64,000 bases of DNA from Archangium sp. (GTDB taxonomy: Bacteria > Myxococcota > Myxococcia > Myxococcales > Myxococcaceae). The position numbers were made by a program, and so were the translations under genes. Location of the stretch: assembly GCA_030695565.1 (NCBI GenBank), contig JAUYRZ010000070.1, positions 1-64,000 on the forward strand, read 5' to 3'. Of the stretch, positions 61,465 to 64,000 are shown piece by piece (positions within the stretch are counted from its first letter, which is position 1; each line of letters opens with the position of its first letter). The notes beneath the pieces are model-generated. The model searched no databases. It saw nothing but the letters and a program-made list of their open reading frames with translations, and was not told the DNA's origin.

Positions 61465-61926
61465 CTACAGCGCCCGCCTGTACCCCCGGTTGCATCGGGA
61501 CGCCCGCCGCTGGCTGTCGTCGCGGATGAACCCGTTGCGCTCATAGAAGGCGATCGCCGCAGTCATCTTTTCGGTGGTGTCCAGGACGACACGCTGTCCG
61601 CCCCGGGCCCTCGCAAACCCGAGGCACGCGTCGAAGAGCTGCTGGCCCAGGCCCTTCCCGCGCACCGACGGCTCCAGAAACATCTTGCGCAGCTCGAAGA
61701 GCCCGGGCTCGAGCAACGCGATGCCCGCGGTGCCGAGCACTTTCTGCTCATCGAGAGCCACGAAGAAGGCGCCTCCGTGGGCGGTGTAGCTCTCGGGCAA
61801 CTGGAGCAGCTGCTCGTCGGTCGCCGCGCCTTCACCAAAACCGATGCCGAACTCGCTCAGGGTCGTCCGCACCAGCGCGATGACTTGCATCACATCCTTC
61901 AGCTCCACTGCGCGCACCGTGATCAT
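61465..61926 (-). CDS. GNAT family N-acetyltransferase
   Basis: A 153-residue acetyl-CoA-dependent acetyltransferase. The motif A region is FELRKMFLEPSVRGKGLGQQLFDACLGFARARG, with the RGKGLG pyrophosphate loop, followed by VVLDTTEKMTAAIAFYERNGF. The start at 61926 (MITVRAVELKDVMQVIAL) matches the family's N-terminus; the longer upstream frame is antisense to the divergent gene. Substrate unknown. Confidence 0.92.
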   Translation of the reverse strand: MITVRAVELKDVMQVIALVRTTLSEFGIGFGEGAATDEQLLQLPESYTAHGGAFFVALDEQKVLGTAGIALLEPGLFELRKMFLEPSVRGKGLGQQLFDACLGFARARGGQRVVLDTTEKMTAAIAFYERNGFIRDDSQRRASRCNRGYRRAL

Positions 61927-61950
61927 CGGCAGGTCATATACGCTCGCGGC

Positions 61951-63390
61951 ATGGGGATCAGGGGTTGGGTCGTGGTGCTCTTGTCGTCGTGTACCGAGGC
62001 GCCGCCGGTCGTGGTGGCCGCGACGGCGCCCGTGGTCGCGCCGAAGCCGGCGGAGCTCGTGCTCGAACTCCCTGCGCCCGCGCCCGATTTGATCGCCGGT
62101 TTCCCCGACGAGCGGCCGTTGCCCTCCGACGTCGACACCGACGAACGACTGCTTCAGCTGATGATGACGGATCCCGCGAGGGCGGAAGCCGCGCTCCACC
62201 TGCTGAGCTCGCCCGCGCCATGGCAGACCGCGGTCATCGCGCAGCTCGCCACCCGGCGCGGGGAGAAGAGCTTCGAGCTCGAGCCGGAGCCGCCGCTCCC
62301 CTTCGATGAACCCGAGGCGGTTCTGTCGACCACGCCGGGCCCCGCCTGGGTCCGTGAAGATGCAGCGCCGCTCGTCTCACCGGGCGGAAAGAAGACGACG
62401 CTGCCGCTCAACACGCAGGTCGAGGTGAAGGGGTTCACCGGCGAATGGGCCGAGGTGAGCGTCGCCTTCGCGCAGGTGGCGATCTACGGCGAGACGGAGC
62501 GCGAGCCTTTGCGCGTGGTCTCGTCGCCCGTGCTGGGGCGCGTGCGGCGAACACACCTGGCCCCAACGACGCTCAAGCCCGAGAGCCTGATGCTGCAAGC
62601 GATGAAGCAGCCCGCTGCACTCGAGGGAAAGCTGAAGGCGGTGGGGTTGTGGCAGCAGGCCTGGCGCATCGAACGAAGTGAGCGCACCCGCAGAGGCCTG
62701 CTGCGCGCAGCGTGGGCCGTTCAGCGCGCGTCGTCGATGGTGCAGGCGGCGCTCGCGAAGAACCTCGCGCCGGCGAGCGGGCTGCGCTTCGCGTGGGCGT
62801 GCACCACGGAGGATCCACCTTCGGCGAGCTGGCTCGATCTGACGAAGGCGCGGCCGAAGACGCTGGCGAAGTCCGTCTGCGTGAGCGGGCTCGATGCGCG
62901 CGCGCGGTGTCAGACCGACAGCCCGGCTGAGTTGAAACGTGCAGCCGCCACCCAAACGTGGCTCGAGCGCATCAAGCTCGCACCGCGTCCGTGGCTGCGC
63001 TTCACCGTCGATGCGAGAGCGCCACGCGAGGTCTTCCTGGTCACCACGCCCTTGGCGGTCGCCGATGCGTGCAGTGAGTTCGAGGAGTTCACGGTCGAGG
63101 CCAACAGCGGGCAGGTGCATCGGTTGGCGCTGCCGCTGGGCAGCCAGAGCCTGGTGGTGTGGGTGCCGGTGCCGCTTCACGCGGGCGTGGAGTACTCGGT
63201 GATCAGCGCGGCGTCTGAGAGTCAGGCGGTGTCGTGGCTGCGCAGCCGCGAGAAGTACCGGTGGACGTTGGGAGACCGGGGCGAGCTCGAGCCTTCACTG
63301 GGCTTGAACGCGAGCCAGTTCAGCATTCCACCCGGCGTCATCGCAGCGACGTTCGCGCTCGCGCCGGAGCGTGATTGTTCCTGTGAATGA
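61951..63390 (+). CDS. Lipoprotein with SH3-like segment, unknown
   Basis: A 479-residue protein. The ATG at 61951 gives MGIRGWVVVLLSSCTE, a short lipoprotein signal with lipobox LSSC. Residues 110-180 (WVREDAAPLVSPGGKKTTLPL, TQVEVKGFTGEWAEVSV) resemble an SH3-like domain. The remainder is mixed alpha/beta with scattered cysteines (FAWACTTED, KSVCVSGLDARARC, DACSEFEEF, DCSCE). I recognise no enzyme motif. It is divergent from the acetyltransferase gene with 24 bases between the start codons. Confidence 0.75.
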   Translation: MGIRGWVVVLLSSCTEAPPVVVAATAPVVAPKPAELVLELPAPAPDLIAGFPDERPLPSDVDTDERLLQLMMTDPARAEAALHLLSSPAPWQTAVIAQLATRRGEKSFELEPEPPLPFDEPEAVLSTTPGPAWVREDAAPLVSPGGKKTTLPLNTQVEVKGFTGEWAEVSVAFAQVAIYGETEREPLRVVSSPVLGRVRRTHLAPTTLKPESLMLQAMKQPAALEGKLKAVGLWQQAWRIERSERTRRGLLRAAWAVQRASSMVQAALAKNLAPASGLRFAWACTTEDPPSASWLDLTKARPKTLAKSVCVSGLDARARCQTDSPAELKRAAATQTWLERIKLAPRPWLRFTVDARAPREVFLVTTPLAVADACSEFEEFTVEANSGQVHRLALPLGSQSLVVWVPVPLHAGVEYSVISAASESQAVSWLRSREKYRWTLGDRGELEPSLGLNASQFSIPPGVIAATFALAPERDCSCE

Positions 63391-63454
63391 CGGGCTTGAC
63401 GGTGTGTCGGCGGCGGGAAATTCCCTCCTGCCAGCTTCGAACTCCGGAGAGCCC

Positions 63455-63523
63455 ATGGAATCCATGTCCATCAACCGTGACCCGTCGTCGAATCAGAAGC
63501 ACCTCGAGGGCTACGGCGAGTGA
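63455..63523 (+). pseudogene. Possible antitoxin remnant
   Basis: A 22-codon frame (MESMSINRDPSSNQKHLEGYGE) whose TGA overlaps the GTG of the PIN fragment, as in VapBC operons. It is too short for a DNA-binding antitoxin and is probably the relic of one. The assignment rests on position only. Confidence 0.35.
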
Positions 63524-63690
63524 CTCGCACGACCTTGATCGACACGGGACCTCTGGTTGCGTTCCTGTCGGCTGGAGATCGGAATCACGAGTGGGCTGCA
63601 GACGCCTTTGACGCGCTGACCGGACGATTGGTCAGCTGCGAGTCGGTCGTGAACGAAGCGAGGTTCGTCCTGGCGCGCAATCCGCAAGGT
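63520..63690 (+). pseudogene. Truncated PIN-domain (VapC-like) toxin
   Basis: From GTG 63520 the sequence reads TLIDTGPLVAFLSAGDRNHEWA and then LVSCESVVNEARFVLAR, the start of a PIN ribonuclease domain with the first catalytic Asp (IDTGPL) and Glu (VVNEA). After about 57 codons the similarity ends and the remaining acidic residues are missing, although the frame stays open to the window end. The toxin is almost certainly inactive. Confidence 0.6.
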
Positions 63691-63834
63691 CAGCAACACG
63701 GTGATGCCTCCGGAGGTCCTTCGCCCGGGGCCGATGCGAGGTGGCGTGCACACGATTGCGCAGCTTCATGCGCACGCCGCCACTTGGTCTCCAGTGACTT
63801 GCACCCGGCACGCTCCGTGCTCAGCCCGGCGCCC

Positions 63835-64000
63835 ATGCTCCGCACCCTCCTGCTCACCGCCGCCGTCACCCTCGCCTGCGCTGGCTGTGTGGCCGGCAAC
63901 GCCGCGGCCGGCGCGCTCCTGCTGCCCATGCGAGTTCCGGTGGTGGGCGACCCCGGCCTCGCGCACGACGCGTTCTCGGTCACCACCCGTGACGGCATCG
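63835..64000 (+). CDS. Lipoprotein, N-terminal part (possible alpha/beta hydrolase)
   Basis: The ATG at 63835 starts a lipoprotein signal, LLLTAAVTLACAGC, with lipobox CAGC. Fifty-five codons are present before the window edge. The visible end, AFSVTTRDGI, resembles the first strand before the HGxxG motif of secreted alpha/beta hydrolases, but this is weak evidence. The frame is open back to the PIN fragment; the lipoprotein signal decides the start. Confidence 0.6.
   Translation, partial: MLRTLLLTAAVTLACAGCVAGNAAAGALLLPMRVPVVGDPGLAHDAFSVTTRDGI

Noticed and set aside
60997-61950. N-terminal extension of the lipoprotein at 61951
   Set aside because: It is antisense to the acetyltransferase gene and would bury the lipoprotein signal.
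1-64000. tRNA, rRNA and riboswitch genes
   Set aside because: I looked in the larger intergenic gaps and found no cloverleaf with a GTTCGA-type T loop, no rRNA signature and no recognisable riboswitch core; a covariance-model scan would settle it.

Overview
The window is GC-rich DNA from a member of the Myxococcota, most probably the order Myxococcales. The evidence is the clustering of lineage-typical features. There is a MYXO-CTERM-like tail on an LPMO-like protein and a degenerate one on a second secreted protein. ECF sigma factors sit beside an anti-sigma factor or a Ser/Thr kinase. Other typical elements are an AgmX/PglI-type C-terminal domain, a delta-60 repeat protein, Asp-Ala-Gly linkers, many kelch, lectin and Cys-rich lipoproteins, and a kinase-NTPase-TPR giant. 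No species can be named from the sequence alone.

Layout. 1-7.5 kb: start of a thrombospondin type 3 repeat protein, an ammonium transporter, an ECF sigma / anti-sigma / secreted-protein operon, and a 1085-residue Ala-rich helical protein. 7.5-12.7 kb: a long Icl2-like isocitrate lyase, an LPMO-like protein and SelO. 12.7-16.7 kb: an HdeD-like membrane protein, a decayed hydrolase region and three secreted proteins, one with an S74 intramolecular chaperone. 16.7-20.2 kb: an ECF sigma gene convergent with a kinase that carries its own zinc-binding anti-sigma-like motif. 20.2-21.3 kb: a group II intron whose reverse transcriptase is almost entirely deleted. 21.3-23.4 kb: an AgmX-type protein, gene debris and a Rieske/FMN-reductase fusion.

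23.5-34.6 kb is the most unusual part. Four tightly packed or overlapping co-directional genes encode a lipoprotein with a papain-like triad and a delta-60 propeller, a 1563-residue lipoprotein with SUEL-like and C-type lectin domains, a membrane-anchored protein resembling the N-terminal domain of vitellogenin, and a small lipoprotein. This looks like an undescribed cell-surface glycan/lipid-handling or adhesion apparatus.

34.6-42 kb: a DODA-like dioxygenase, a haem-binding protein, an F0-only ATP synthase operon (atpI/Z, second membrane protein, atpB, atpE, atpF) with a translationally coupled 20-codon leader ORF before atpE, a DUF3298-like protein, and a lipoprotein coupled to glpK. 42-54 kb: a pseudogene with an operator-like double dyad, LEA14-like and kelch lipoproteins, cysK and cysE, an ADP-ribosylglycohydrolase, a dihaem propeller lipoprotein, a PRPP synthetase homologue and small secreted or membrane proteins. 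54-64 kb: an alpha/beta hydrolase, a kinase-NTPase-TPR giant, ychF, a PilZ-like/REC regulator, a GNAT acetyltransferase, a lipoprotein, a broken PIN toxin module and the start of another lipoprotein.

No tRNA, rRNA, CRISPR array or transposase was recognised. Assignments rest on reading motifs by eye; no database search was possible.
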